A stretch of DNA of 64,000 nt, taken from contig JALWXN010000004.1 in NCBI GenBank assembly GCA_027078545.1, forward strand, positions 640,737 to 704,736, read 5' to 3'. A program made the translations under genes and the position numbers. The notes beneath the pieces were generated by a model that had not been told where the DNA came from, made no database searches, and was given only the letters and a program-made list of their open reading frames with translations. Positions 16,201-25,053 of this stretch are shown piece after piece. The DNA comes from Nitrososphaeria archaeon (GTDB taxonomy: Archaea > Thermoproteota > Nitrososphaeria > Geothermarchaeales > JDFR-13). Position 1 is the stretch's first letter. The number at the start of each line of letters is the position of its first letter.

Positions 16201-17527
16201 GAAACATCAGCAGCATCCATGGATAACGCCATCTACGCCATCAATAACCGTTCCAGCTGGAGGGGTTGGCACTGTAACCCTAGACATCAACGTACCTACC
16301 AACATAGCTCCCGACACTGAGCAGGGATACATAATCCTCGACGATCCAGCCACCCCAGAGGTCGACTATAAGGTGCCCTTCAGCTTCATACTCTACATGA
16401 GGACTAGGGCCACCGCCGGGCTCGTAGATCCAGTGTTAGACGAGCCATATGGCGATAACTTCCTACAGGTCAACTGGTTCTATGGACTGTTCTTCTTCGG
16501 CGACTATGTATCTGGTGATAGGCGTGCATGGTTCCTACAGTATCTCGGCGACCCTGAGCAGAGAACCTTCGGTATCTATGCCTATACAGAGTGGAACAGC
16601 TACCTAGCGGATATAGACATGTTCAGCATCGATGCAGGGCTGAGGATAAACGACGGGAGTGCTGACCATAACTGGGGCTATCAGCCAGAGAAGATCACGA
16701 GGCTAGGGCCTAGGAGCGAGATGGTCGCGATAGCTCCCTGGCCGATGGCCACAGCGCTCACTGGAGGTGCACCAGATACTATCTGGCTATACCAACACAT
16801 ATATGACGCCGAGGGCGTACAGTTCGCCAACCACTCTGTACGCTACGCCAAGCTACGCTGGGGCAACGGGACAACCTTCAACGAGACTGATATAACCGTG
16901 ACACCGGTAACTGGTGGTGTGAACGTCACGATCCCAATATTCATAGAGACGGGTGTAAACCTCTCCAATATCCAGTTCTTCGGGTTCCAGGCTGATCCAG
17001 GCATCGCTGTAGCCGTCACGCCCAGCACCGCCTCGGCAATAGCATTCTCAAACAACAACATGGTGACCCTGAGCCTCTTCATACCGGACAATGTCCTCCG
17101 CCAGGTATCGAGCACTGGCGCCATGGAGTTCGACTTCAACTTCAGCGTCACGGCTGACTACCTCCCATACAGCACCCTCTTCATGATGCGGGTCAAGGTG
17201 CAGCCATTCCCACTACCCCTAAGGGCGATGGTGCAGACCGGTGACGGTATATACTGGCTCGACATAGGCTCCTTCACCGGCTGGATATACAGGATCTGGT
17301 ACTACGAATACGACCCCGGAGCAGAGGTCTTCGGGAGCGAGGTGGGCTACACACATAGATGGCCAGTAAGGGTTACAAGCGTATTCGCTAACAAAGACTT
17401 TGGGATAGTCAGGGCGGTTGTAGGGGTCAGGCTCAACGACGGTAACATGGGATGGTTCCCAATCACGATCATCGTCTGGCGCAACACCGACGAGGTTTGG
17501 CTACTAGGAGCCAACATCCTGGTTTGA
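13211..17527 (+). CDS. Secreted giant subtilisin-family (S8, pyrolysin-like) protease A with altered Asp-box
   Basis: A 1438-residue secreted protease. The signal peptide is residues about 1-28 (LAFLTILILGISILPTSNVAVEAA). The catalytic set is D225, H449 (LGHGTQ), oxyanion N602 (SAGNHG) and S703 (SGTSMA). A 223-residue insert between Asp and His, typical of pyrolysin/tripeptidyl-peptidase II-like enzymes, holds two calcium-type loops (DSDNDGNYD and DHNGDG). After the catalytic domain come about 700 residues of beta-rich domains. Oddities: the usual DTG after the catalytic Asp is DES here, and the Pro after GTSMA is Gly; both are canonical in the neighbour at 17761. Activity may be reduced or changed. 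There is no membrane anchor. Confidence 0.9.
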   Translation: MLKHFLAFLTILILGISILPTSNVAVEAAWAGNDPSINYDFYIEQLASQFIDRLEDERPIDEVLYRIKRPIEVIVFLREGFDLPKLEGLFLTFRYLPGISGVVVATGTIKPGAVEVLENNNDVLGVMIDAPLSGDSYAEDEFQLRLSFVLGEISIQEYVDRLAELKRKRYEELLSGQSQDYRGGMMDPRPNMVFVDDIVGINQLVGANPLKSRYNGTGVTIGIVDESVDFGSFGLFSWKGKMARDPATGIVTSFNPEYERLVLTNVTAVAYSSGGDVYLDTFGTNPAVVLSYGWVTSYRDLTGWPFMIDLKVTGIMNPGDTAKFGMIYDIWGVNVWVPVIVIDSDNDGNYDTAYVDASSEFKQRWGMSPDWDLSDEVPLRANDMAVAIYDHNGDGYPEQSSGSLAWGLDFMCSLLATAPSNPDACGVLEPIDDDGDYVVLLFNSNRLGHGTQLASVAAAVDDFTGMTVNNVFEIDVIEIPVAPYTYSSGIAPNASILSTNVEYPYNRYVESILWTAGFDLVTPASDLFVGYYGYVYGEWRYTGNHKADVVIIAWDWWHREHWSLNWYAYGPRFLTLLIDALSVPGYLDPAYPGTLFVLSAGNHGTGQGSINLPSFSMFGLTVGASTSYEYEAYVTSVEDGGYNDTVASFSSAGPTFMGNVEPEILGVGANAMVPTDVEYSVAYTYYQFSTLNGSVLVSFSGTSMAAGVVAGVAAIVIQAYREVHGVDPSPDEVKRILMKSADDLGLPVSLQGAGRVNAYKAVMEVLNSKPDIYSPTTGQRFAQRAFLPFMIRAGGTLGDNSHLYLDDPNQLLAAAQNWYEYSLFDWFGLGDSVASYPALTIDNSLGATSVTYNLDVVRAELVHEETITVPFNSPPGLSVVQTITPWSGAYDFMMIFIDMNYSIMDDSDDPWSTEYRFRVRVLDWIDNGDSVLDPSTDTLYKIDWGSSYYTPSNTQAIYVPKHIIDNLQGQLTVVIYETGNGHTHPLSEEVNIHVKYWKHQQHPWITPSTPSITVPAGGVGTVTLDINVPTNIAPDTEQGYIILDDPATPEVDYKVPFSFILYMRTRATAGLVDPVLDEPYGDNFLQVNWFYGLFFFGDYVSGDRRAWFLQYLGDPEQRTFGIYAYTEWNSYLADIDMFSIDAGLRINDGSADHNWGYQPEKITRLGPRSEMVAIAPWPMATALTGGAPDTIWLYQHIYDAEGVQFANHSVRYAKLRWGNGTTFNETDITVTPVTGGVNVTIPIFIETGVNLSNIQFFGFQADPGIAVAVTPSTASAIAFSNNNMVTLSLFIPDNVLRQVSSTGAMEFDFNFSVTADYLPYSTLFMMRVKVQPFPLPLRAMVQTGDGIYWLDIGSFTGWIYRIWYYEYDPGAEVFGSEVGYTHRWPVRVTSVFANKDFGIVRAVVGVRLNDGNMGWFPITIIVWRNTDEVWLLGANILV

Positions 17528-17760
17528 ACCCCCTTCTTTTTAACTTTTCCCTTTTTACGCTCTTCACTAACACTGATCCTATCCATCCACTCCAACTCAG
17601 ATCTCAATGTTAAGCATATCCCATGAGTGTTTTTTTTTTTGGGCTAACTAAAATCTTCATCTAGCCGTATAGTCCTGATTCGACACACTAGACCTCTGTA
17701 TTAAAATAAAGGTATATATGACTATATCTTTATATAGCCCGTGTAACAGAATTAGATTAC
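17528..17760 (+). promoter_or_regulatory. Intergenic: terminator T-tracts, T11 run and TATA box of second S8 protease
   Basis: Three T-rich runs at 17537-17556 follow the stop of protease A and look like its terminator. A run of eleven T lies at 17630-17640. TTTATATA at 17729-17736 is centred about 28 bases before ATG 17761 and is a good TATA box for a leaderless transcript. No open frame of note is seen in this stretch. Confidence 0.5.
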
Positions 17761-20700
17761 ATGTTTAGACAGTTGTCATCCCTGCTAATCATCACAATCT
17801 TCCTGATAAGCCTCCTACCAGCCTATACAGTGCCTGCCCAGGGAGCCTGGGCAGAGAACGACCCCAACATCAACTTCGACTTCTACCTTGAGAACGTGGC
17901 TACAGAGTTTGTGGAGAGGCTCGAGGCAGAGAAACCGATCGACGACATACTCTACAACATTGAGAGGCCAGTCAGCGTCATAATGTTCCTCAAATCTGGC
18001 TACGACCCAGCAGAGATCGCGAAGTACTTCATGTCTATCAGGTTCCTACCAGACATCGGGCCACTAGGCGTTGCCACAGGTATGATCAAGCCAGGTGCCG
18101 CGGAGGAGCTTGCCAAGCTTGACAGCGTGCTAGGAGTGATGCTCGACGTACCAGTAGACTTCCCCGGAGACTTCGACGACAAGTTCTTCGAGCTAAGGCT
18201 TAAGTTCGCCCTCGGCGAGATAAGCCCAGAGGAGTTCAGAGATGCACTAGCAGACCTGAAGCGCGAGATGCTACAGAAAAGGAGTGGCGACGGCCTGAAG
18301 ACAAGGGACATCCTGCTACCAGCAGGTGTTGAGAGGGGTGACGCCCCCATCTCGCCAGACATGATCTATGTCGGCGACATAGTAGGTATCAATGAGCTTG
18401 TCGGTGGGCAGCCCCTTAAGAAACAGTATAACGGGGCAGGTGTCACAATAGCTGTGGTGGATACCGGTGTTGACTTCGGATCATTTGGGCTATTCTCATG
18501 GATCAACAAGGTTGCTAGAGATCCAGCCACAGGCGTTACATCCTCATTCAACGCTGATGCCGACTCTATAGCCCTTACAAATGTAACAGTTGTGGCTTAC
18601 CCATGTGGTGTAGATGTTTGTATCAACACTACCGGGTCTAACCCAGCAGTATATGTCTTTGGCACGGTTTCCGACTTCCTTACTGAGAATGGCACGTTAT
18701 TCTCCGTTGACATGATAGTGACTGGTATCTTAAACCCAGGAGACAAGGCTAAGTTCGGTATCCTATTCCAGTGGCAGACTGGTTGGAACCTCTTCCCAGT
18801 ACTCCTTGTAGATAGCGACAGCGACGGATTTTACGACACAGCCTATGTAGATGTCTCCTCAGACTTCAACTTCTTCTGGGGATTTACGCCTGATTACGAC
18901 TTCTCCGACGAGACTCCACTAACTCCAAACGGTGTCACAGTTGCCAACTATGACGACAACGGCGACGGCTATCCTGAACACTCGACAAGCACCCTGGCAT
19001 GGGGGCTCGACGTAACCTGTGCAATACCAGTGATTAATCCACTTAACCCAGATGGGTGTGGCCTACTAGAGCCGATTGACGACCAAGGTGACTACGCAGT
19101 ATTCGTCTATGACTGGCATGGACATGGTACACAGGTGGCAAATACAGCTGCTGGTGTAGACGACTTCACGGGTATGCAGGTATACACCTCTTGGGGTCTA
19201 TATCCATATGGGCCTGGCATAGCTCCAAATGCTAGCATAATGGGTATACCGATATTCGGCTTCGGCAGCATTATCGAAGGATGGTTCTGGGCAGCTGGTT
19301 TCGATCCAGTGCTCCCCTCATGGTGGTTCCCAGTAGCTGGCTATGGAACAGTTGCCGGTATATGGGTCTATACAGGTAATCATAAGGCGGACATAATTAG
19401 TAACAGCTGGGGCTTCATCACTAACGAGCATACCAGGCTAAACTGGTTCATCTATGGACCGTTCTTCATGAGCCTATTGGCAGACGCACTATCAGTTCCA
19501 GGCTTCCTAGACCCGGCTTACCCAGGGACTCTAATAACTATAGCTGCATCCAACGATGGCCAGGGACATGGAACAATCACAACTCCACAGGACAGCATGT
19601 TCGCCATGACGGTGGGTGCATCTACCGCCTACATGATATACAACTTCCTATTAGGCATTGGTGGAGGGCATAACGATACTGCGGCATTCTTCTCTAGCCG
19701 TGGACCAACCTACATGGGCAATGTTGAGCCAGAGATAATGGGTGTAGGAGCCTGGGGCATGACCCCAATACCTCTATGGTTAGCACAGTTCTTATCCTTC
19801 TTCCTTACACCGACTATAAACGGCTCGTTCCTCGACATCTTCGGAGGAACAAGTATGGCAACACCAGTAGTATCTGGTGCCGCGGCTGTTGTGATACAGA
19901 CATATGTAAATGTACATGGTATAAAGCCTAGTCCTGACCAGGTAAAGAGGATTTTGATGAGGACTGCTGATGATACTGGGCTTCCAGTGTCTATACAGGG
20001 AGCTGGTAGGGTAGATGTCGAGGATGCGGTTAACGAGATACTAAACATGGGTCCAGATATCTATGCACCTATGACTGGCCAGAAGTTCGCCCAGCGCCTC
20101 TTCGTACCAGTCCTGATAAGGTGGATGGGGCTACTGGGTGACGCCTCACCACTCTACATAGGTGATCCGTGGACATTTGTATCAGCAGCCTCCAACTGGT
20201 ATGAATACTCACTGTACGACTGGTTCGGCCTAGGAGACACCGTACTAGGCTACCAGGCACTGGTCGTGGATAATACTATGGGTGGATCAGCTATAACCTA
20301 TAATGTCAATGTCGTTAGGGAGAGGCTGGTCTACGAGGAGTACATGAGCTTCCCAATAATCCTCGACGGTAGCACAAGCATAGTAGCCGAAATCCCATAC
20401 ACTCCATGGGCAGGGTCGTATGACTTCCTCATGGTCTTCGCGGACTTCAATTTCACAGTGTTCGATGATGCCGACTCAGCCTTCTGGGACGAGACTAATA
20501 TCCAGCTTCAGGCATGGGACTGGGTAGACGATGGTGACGGAATATTCGAGTTCTTCGGAGACACCAACTATTTGATCGACTATGCACCCTTCTGGTCCAA
20601 TACACAGGCAGTCTTCATACCGAAGAAGATCATCAATAATCTCAACGGACAGTTGCTCATAAGGATTTTGGAGACCTGGGACTTCCACAGCCACCTATCA

Positions 20701-22074
20701 GTAGAAACCATTAATGTACGCTTCCAGTACTGGAGGCTAGATCCACATCCATGGATAACCCCCTCAACCCCCACAGTAACAGTTCCAGCTGGCGGTACAG
20801 CCAACGTCAACATCGATATTATGGTGCCCACTAACGTAGCGCCAGGTGTGGAGCAGGGATATGTCATCCTTGACGATCCCGGGACACCTGAGATCGATTA
20901 TAAGGTGCCCTTCAGCTTCATACTATACAAGAGAACTAATGCCCTAGCGGGTCTAGTTGATCCGATGCCTGTTGAGCCTTACGGCGAGAACTTCATACAG
21001 CCGAACTGGTTCCGTGGCTTCTCGGAGTACTCATTTACACTTGACATCTTCCGCTTCTCAGGTGATAGGCGCGGATGGTACTTCACTTATCTCGGTGATC
21101 CGGAGCAGAGGACTTTCGGTATCTATGCATATGCCCAGTGGGACAGTCCATATGCAGACATTGACATGTTCAGTGTAGACGCTGGGCTACTGATGAATGA
21201 CAAGAGCGATCTCGTCGACACTGGGTATAAGCCTCTACACCAGACCAGGCTAGGCCCCAAGTCTGAGATGGTGGCTGTCTGGCCATGGCCACTGGCCACA
21301 GCCTTGTCTGGTGGCGCCCCAGACCTGATATGGATGTGGCAGAGGCTCTACGACGCTAACGGCTCCCAGTTCGTCAACAACTCTATACGCTACGCCAGGC
21401 TGTCTTGGGGCAATGGCACCCTGTTCAACAACACAGGCTTTAACGCCATTAACGTACCGGGCGGTGTACAGGTTCTGGTCCCAATAAACATAGAGACCGG
21501 TGTAAACCTCACAGCTGTACAGTTCTACAACTATGAGACGGATCCACAGATCTCCATCATGATAACTCCAAGCGTTACGTCGGCAGCCGCGTTCGCCAAC
21601 AACAATACAGTCACATTAGGAATATTCATACCACACAACGTGATGCAGCAGGTGTTCAACAACGGACCTATGGCTTTCGACTTCAACTTCACCGTGACGG
21701 CTGACTACCTACCATACGAGACGAAGTTCCTAATGAGGATTATTGTCGAGCCGTTCCCACTACCGCTGAAGGCCATGGCTCCATCAGGTGACAGCGTCTT
21801 CTGGCTAGACATTGGCAGGTTTAACGGCTGGATCTATAAGATATGGTACTACGACTTCGATCCAGACACGGAGACATTCGGCAGTGAGGTTGGCTTCGTC
21901 AAGAAGTGGCCGGTGAGGGTTGTCAGTGTCTTCGCTAGCCAGGAGTTCGGCATAGTGAAGGTCGTAGTGGGCATCAAGCACAACGACGGCACAATGGGCT
22001 GGTACCCGATGACCATCGTGGTCTGGCGCTACAGGGAGGATGTCTGGCTCCTCGGAGCCAATATCCTGCCGTAG
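17761..22074 (+). CDS. Secreted giant subtilisin-family (S8, pyrolysin-like) protease B
   Basis: A 1437-residue paralogue of the upstream protease, colinear over its length. The signal peptide is residues about 1-29 (LLIITIFLISLLPAYTVPAQG). The full catalytic set is D234 in a canonical VVDTGVD, H455 in HGHGTQ, N598, and S698 in GGTSMATP. The Asp-to-His insert holds calcium-type loops DSDSDGFYD and DDNGDGYPE. The C-terminal half has the same beta-rich domains as protease A, ending WLLGANILP (WLLGANILV in A). It is expected to act outside the cell on peptides or proteins for nutrition or cell-surface turnover. It has its own promoter, and a T-run follows the stop. Confidence 0.93.
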   Translation: MFRQLSSLLIITIFLISLLPAYTVPAQGAWAENDPNINFDFYLENVATEFVERLEAEKPIDDILYNIERPVSVIMFLKSGYDPAEIAKYFMSIRFLPDIGPLGVATGMIKPGAAEELAKLDSVLGVMLDVPVDFPGDFDDKFFELRLKFALGEISPEEFRDALADLKREMLQKRSGDGLKTRDILLPAGVERGDAPISPDMIYVGDIVGINELVGGQPLKKQYNGAGVTIAVVDTGVDFGSFGLFSWINKVARDPATGVTSSFNADADSIALTNVTVVAYPCGVDVCINTTGSNPAVYVFGTVSDFLTENGTLFSVDMIVTGILNPGDKAKFGILFQWQTGWNLFPVLLVDSDSDGFYDTAYVDVSSDFNFFWGFTPDYDFSDETPLTPNGVTVANYDDNGDGYPEHSTSTLAWGLDVTCAIPVINPLNPDGCGLLEPIDDQGDYAVFVYDWHGHGTQVANTAAGVDDFTGMQVYTSWGLYPYGPGIAPNASIMGIPIFGFGSIIEGWFWAAGFDPVLPSWWFPVAGYGTVAGIWVYTGNHKADIISNSWGFITNEHTRLNWFIYGPFFMSLLADALSVPGFLDPAYPGTLITIAASNDGQGHGTITTPQDSMFAMTVGASTAYMIYNFLLGIGGGHNDTAAFFSSRGPTYMGNVEPEIMGVGAWGMTPIPLWLAQFLSFFLTPTINGSFLDIFGGTSMATPVVSGAAAVVIQTYVNVHGIKPSPDQVKRILMRTADDTGLPVSIQGAGRVDVEDAVNEILNMGPDIYAPMTGQKFAQRLFVPVLIRWMGLLGDASPLYIGDPWTFVSAASNWYEYSLYDWFGLGDTVLGYQALVVDNTMGGSAITYNVNVVRERLVYEEYMSFPIILDGSTSIVAEIPYTPWAGSYDFLMVFADFNFTVFDDADSAFWDETNIQLQAWDWVDDGDGIFEFFGDTNYLIDYAPFWSNTQAVFIPKKIINNLNGQLLIRILETWDFHSHLSVETINVRFQYWRLDPHPWITPSTPTVTVPAGGTANVNIDIMVPTNVAPGVEQGYVILDDPGTPEIDYKVPFSFILYKRTNALAGLVDPMPVEPYGENFIQPNWFRGFSEYSFTLDIFRFSGDRRGWYFTYLGDPEQRTFGIYAYAQWDSPYADIDMFSVDAGLLMNDKSDLVDTGYKPLHQTRLGPKSEMVAVWPWPLATALSGGAPDLIWMWQRLYDANGSQFVNNSIRYARLSWGNGTLFNNTGFNAINVPGGVQVLVPINIETGVNLTAVQFYNYETDPQISIMITPSVTSAAAFANNNTVTLGIFIPHNVMQQVFNNGPMAFDFNFTVTADYLPYETKFLMRIIVEPFPLPLKAMAPSGDSVFWLDIGRFNGWIYKIWYYDFDPDTETFGSEVGFVKKWPVRVVSVFASQEFGIVKVVVGIKHNDGTMGWYPMTIVVWRYREDVWLLGANILP

Positions 22075-22080
22075 AGCTAT

Positions 22081-22097
22081 CCCCCACCCTTTTTCCC
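22081..22097 (+). terminator. Pyrimidine-rich terminator after protease B
   Basis: A C-rich block with five T (22090-22094) starts six bases after the stop codon. Weak but positioned as a terminator. Confidence 0.3.
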
Positions 22098-22190
22098 CAC
22101 TATTTATAACCCTCCTAACAGTTGAACCCTCTAGGAAAGGTTCCTAGGACCCATATACCATCCTATATTTTCCCCGTCTCCACTATACAC

Positions 22191-22208
22191 CTATATATCA
22201 AGTTTATA
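22191..22208 (+). promoter_or_regulatory. TATA box of the aldehyde dehydrogenase gene
   Basis: CTATATATC at 22191-22199 and TTTATA at 22203-22208 lie 17-34 bases before ATG 22225. The first has the right spacing for a leaderless mRNA. Confidence 0.45.
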
Positions 22209-22224
22209 CCAATGGTGTCCGGCT

Positions 22225-23706
22225 ATGGCGTTGGCACAGGAGGTTATGGAGAACTATGGTAGGCTCAAGCTATACATAGATGGAGAGTTCGTGGAGAGTG
22301 AGACCAGCCAGTATATAAAGGCCTTCAACCCGGCAAAGGACGAGGTCATAGCTGAGGTTCCAAACACACTACCAGAGGAGGTTGATAGGGCGGTTGAGGC
22401 TGCTTATGAGGCCTATCTCAAGTGGAGGGAGACCCCCATACCCACGAGGGTGCAGTACCTCTTCAGGATCAAGGAGGTCTTGGAGAGGCATAAGGAGGAG
22501 ATAGCCAGGATAATCGTCCAGAACCACGGGAAGACCCTAGACGAGGCTCGTGGAGAGATGAGGCGGGCGATCGAGAATGTCGAGACCGCTATAGGCGTTG
22601 CATACCTCCTCGAGAAGGGTGAATACCTAGAGAATATAGCCAAGGGGATAGATGAGTACCTTGTGAGGGAGCCCCTAGGCGTGGCAGCCATAATCTCCCC
22701 ATTCAACTTCCCAGTCATGGTCCCCTTCTGGTTCATACCATATGCACTAGCTGTTGGAGACACTGTGGTGGTCAAGCCCAGCGAGATCACCCCAGTACCC
22801 TTCCACTGGGTCATAAAGCTCCTACATGAGGAGGCTAAGCTACCCCCAGGCCTGATAAACGTGGTCTACGGCCTGGGCAACGTGGGTGAGAACCTTATAA
22901 GCCATCAGAAGGTATTCGGCGTAGCCTTCGTAGGCTCTACACCAGTGGCCAGGGCTATATATAAGAGGGTTGGGGAGCTGGGTAAGAAGGCGATTCTACA
23001 GGCCGGAGCTAAGAACTTCGCAGTCGTTATGCCAGACGCAAACATGGATAGGACCATACCGAACCTCATATCAAGCTTCTTCGGCAACACTGGGCAGAGA
23101 TGTCTGGCAAACAGCGTCCTAGTCCCGGTGGGCGAGGCCTACGACAAGGTCCTCCCGAAGTTCCGTGAGATGGCTAGTAGGCTTAGGCTTGGCTACGGGC
23201 TGGACGAGGATGTTGATATGGGCCCCATGGCGACTAGGAAGGGTTTGGAGAGGGTCTTGAAATACATAGACATAGGCCTCGAGGAGGGTGCGAAGCTGAC
23301 CCTGGACGGCAGGGGTAAGAAGCCTGAGAAGTATCCAAATGGCTACTTCATAGGCGCGAACATATTCGAGGAGGTCACGCCAGACATGACGATAGCCAGG
23401 GAGGAGATATTCGGGCCGGTAGCCTCGGTGATCAGGGCGGAGACACTGGACGAGGCTATAGAGATGATCAACAATAGCCAGTATGGAAACGCCTCGAGCC
23501 TATTCACATCCAGCGGAGCCGTGGCGAGGAAGTTTAGGAGGGAGGTGAATGTGGGCAACTTAGGTATCAATGTGGGTGTAGCAGCCCCGATGGCCTTCTT
23601 CCCATTTGGAGGTAGGAAGGAGAGCTTCTTCGGAGTCGTCCATGGCCAGGTCGACAGTCTAGACTTCTTCACCGATAAGAAGATCGTTATAGAGCGCTGG
23701 TGGTGA
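22225..23706 (+). CDS. mmsA: Acylating methylmalonate-semialdehyde dehydrogenase-like aldehyde dehydrogenase
   Basis: A 493-residue NAD(P)-dependent aldehyde dehydrogenase most like CoA-acylating methylmalonate-semialdehyde dehydrogenase, which works in valine and pyrimidine breakdown. The catalytic cysteine is C293 in NTGQRCLANS. The MMSDH-like tract LGVAAIISPFNFPVMVPFW near residues 152-170, the KPSEITP loop and PFGGRKESFFG near the C-terminus are present. The general-base Glu that hydrolytic ALDHs carry in ELGGK is replaced by QAGAKN near 254-260, as in acylating enzymes. The stop overlaps the next start (TGATG). Confidence 0.85.
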   Translation: MALAQEVMENYGRLKLYIDGEFVESETSQYIKAFNPAKDEVIAEVPNTLPEEVDRAVEAAYEAYLKWRETPIPTRVQYLFRIKEVLERHKEEIARIIVQNHGKTLDEARGEMRRAIENVETAIGVAYLLEKGEYLENIAKGIDEYLVREPLGVAAIISPFNFPVMVPFWFIPYALAVGDTVVVKPSEITPVPFHWVIKLLHEEAKLPPGLINVVYGLGNVGENLISHQKVFGVAFVGSTPVARAIYKRVGELGKKAILQAGAKNFAVVMPDANMDRTIPNLISSFFGNTGQRCLANSVLVPVGEAYDKVLPKFREMASRLRLGYGLDEDVDMGPMATRKGLERVLKYIDIGLEEGAKLTLDGRGKKPEKYPNGYFIGANIFEEVTPDMTIAREEIFGPVASVIRAETLDEAIEMINNSQYGNASSLFTSSGAVARKFRREVNVGNLGINVGVAAPMAFFPFGGRKESFFGVVHGQVDSLDFFTDKKIVIERWW

Positions 23707-24032
23707 TGAAGCGCTATACACTGTCCAGCCTAATAACCAGGCTAGCCAGCTTCGAGGAGGCCCTAGCCGAGAAGATGGATGCCAAGGGATATGCAGAGGC
23801 GGCTGAGAAGGCTAGGAGACACGCCTCGGAGATCCGGGAGGTGAGGGACTTCATCATTGTGGAGATGACCCTGGAGCCAATCGAGACCCTCGACCCGATG
23901 GAGTTCCTAGACGAGGTAGCCACCCCAGGGGACGTGGAGGGTCTCAGGAGACGGGTCTACACCAAGATAGCGGAGGATGTTGAGCCTGTTAGTGGGGAGC
24001 TGGCCGACCTCCTCAGAAGGCTATCCTCCTAA
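23706..24032 (+). CDS. Small helical hypothetical protein coupled to mmsA
   Basis: A 108-residue, highly charged, mostly helical protein (SLITRLASFEEALAEKMDAK at the N-terminus). No motif, signal peptide or cysteine is seen, and the family is not recognised. ATG 23706 overlaps the aldehyde dehydrogenase TGA by one base, so translation is coupled and a functional link is likely. Two in-frame GTG codons just upstream are possible but would lie deeper in the previous gene. The stop shares CTAA with the convergent radical SAM gene. Confidence 0.6.
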   Translation: MKRYTLSSLITRLASFEEALAEKMDAKGYAEAAEKARRHASEIREVRDFIIVEMTLEPIETLDPMEFLDEVATPGDVEGLRRRVYTKIAEDVEPVSGELADLLRRLSS

Positions 24033-24994
24033 CCACTTTTTATCATCCTTGAGACCGTGTTGGCTACTACATAGCTCTCCCCCATCCACTCAACTATCCT
24101 AACATCCCCCAGCTCCTCAAGCTCCCTAATAGTCTCCATGCCGGGAAGCCCATTCTCCTCTAGATACTCCACAGCCGCCCTCAGGGTTAGGGGGTAGAGG
24201 TTGACAACATATATCAGCTCCTCGATCGGGTCGTCACTCTTACGGTCGAGGAGCCGCTCCCCAGGCTGGTCTATGATGTAGACCCTGTTCGGCATGTAGC
24301 TACTCAGATCCCTATAGACCATTCTGAGGACGTTTATGTCTGGCGGCCTTACACCTCTGCCGGGCGGGAGGTATGGTGTGACCATGAAGTACTTGTTGGG
24401 ATTAACGATCTTGACAACCCTGGCAAGCTCCATAGCCTCGTCTAGTGAGTCGTTATACCCGCCTACGAAGACGGTCTCGAGATACATCTTCCTCCCATAA
24501 TCCCTCCGGAACTCGATAAGCCTCTTAACAACCTTCTCGGGGTCGATATCCATATTAGGCTTGTTTAGGTCCTCCATGGTGTCTCTATAGACCGAGTCTA
24601 GCTTGAAAAGCACAATGTCAAAGTTTAGTAGTAGGTTGTAGACAGTATCGTCGAGGAGGCCTGCACTATTAGTATAGATCGCCACGGGCTTCCCGAAGGA
24701 CTTGAGGATCCTTATTAGCTGTGGGAGCTCGGGATATAGGGTGGGCTCCCCCATCGGGGAGACTAGGAAGGCGTTTATCCCCCTAACCCCCCTCTTAAGG
24801 ACAAACCTCCCGATATCCCTGGACACCCTGCTAAACCTGTCCTGTGAGAGGGGGCATGTATCCGCCAGGGGCGTCCCGAATATACAGTATCTACATGAGA
24901 AGTTGCAGACAAACTTCTCGAAGGGGTCTACCATGTAGACCTTCCTTATCTTCTGGTCTATGACGGGGCCACCTATAAACTTGTTTAGCATCAT
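24029..24994 (-). CDS. Radical SAM protein
   Basis: A 321-residue radical SAM enzyme. The 4Fe-4S motif CNFSCRYC (Cx3Cx2C) is at about residues 30-37, followed by SPMGEPTLYPEL near 79-90, the SAM-binding GGE-type element, and AIYTNSAGLLDD. A C-terminal extension of about 80 residues resembles a small winged or helical add-on. The pattern is close to archaeal organic-radical activating or biosynthetic proteins, but the substrate cannot be told. The upstream DNA (24995-25053) holds the AT-rich promoter. Confidence 0.85.
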   Translation of the reverse strand: MMLNKFIGGPVIDQKIRKVYMVDPFEKFVCNFSCRYCIFGTPLADTCPLSQDRFSRVSRDIGRFVLKRGVRGINAFLVSPMGEPTLYPELPQLIRILKSFGKPVAIYTNSAGLLDDTVYNLLLNFDIVLFKLDSVYRDTMEDLNKPNMDIDPEKVVKRLIEFRRDYGRKMYLETVFVGGYNDSLDEAMELARVVKIVNPNKYFMVTPYLPPGRGVRPPDINVLRMVYRDLSSYMPNRVYIIDQPGERLLDRKSDDPIEELIYVVNLYPLTLRAAVEYLEENGLPGMETIRELEELGDVRIVEWMGESYVVANTVSRMIKSG

Positions 24995-25053
24995 ATATTT
25001 ACAGTATTTAGATTTGATACGAATTCAATTGGGGGAATATACAGTATATATCC

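Noticed and set aside
17630-17640. Run of eleven T as a phase-variable tract
   Set aside because: It is over 100 bases from either start codon and outside any coding frame or the TATA box, so slippage would have no obvious effect.
13211-22074. S-layer or adhesin identity for the two large secreted proteins
   Set aside because: Both have an Asp/His/Asn/Ser subtilase set in the right order and no anchor, so protease is the better call.
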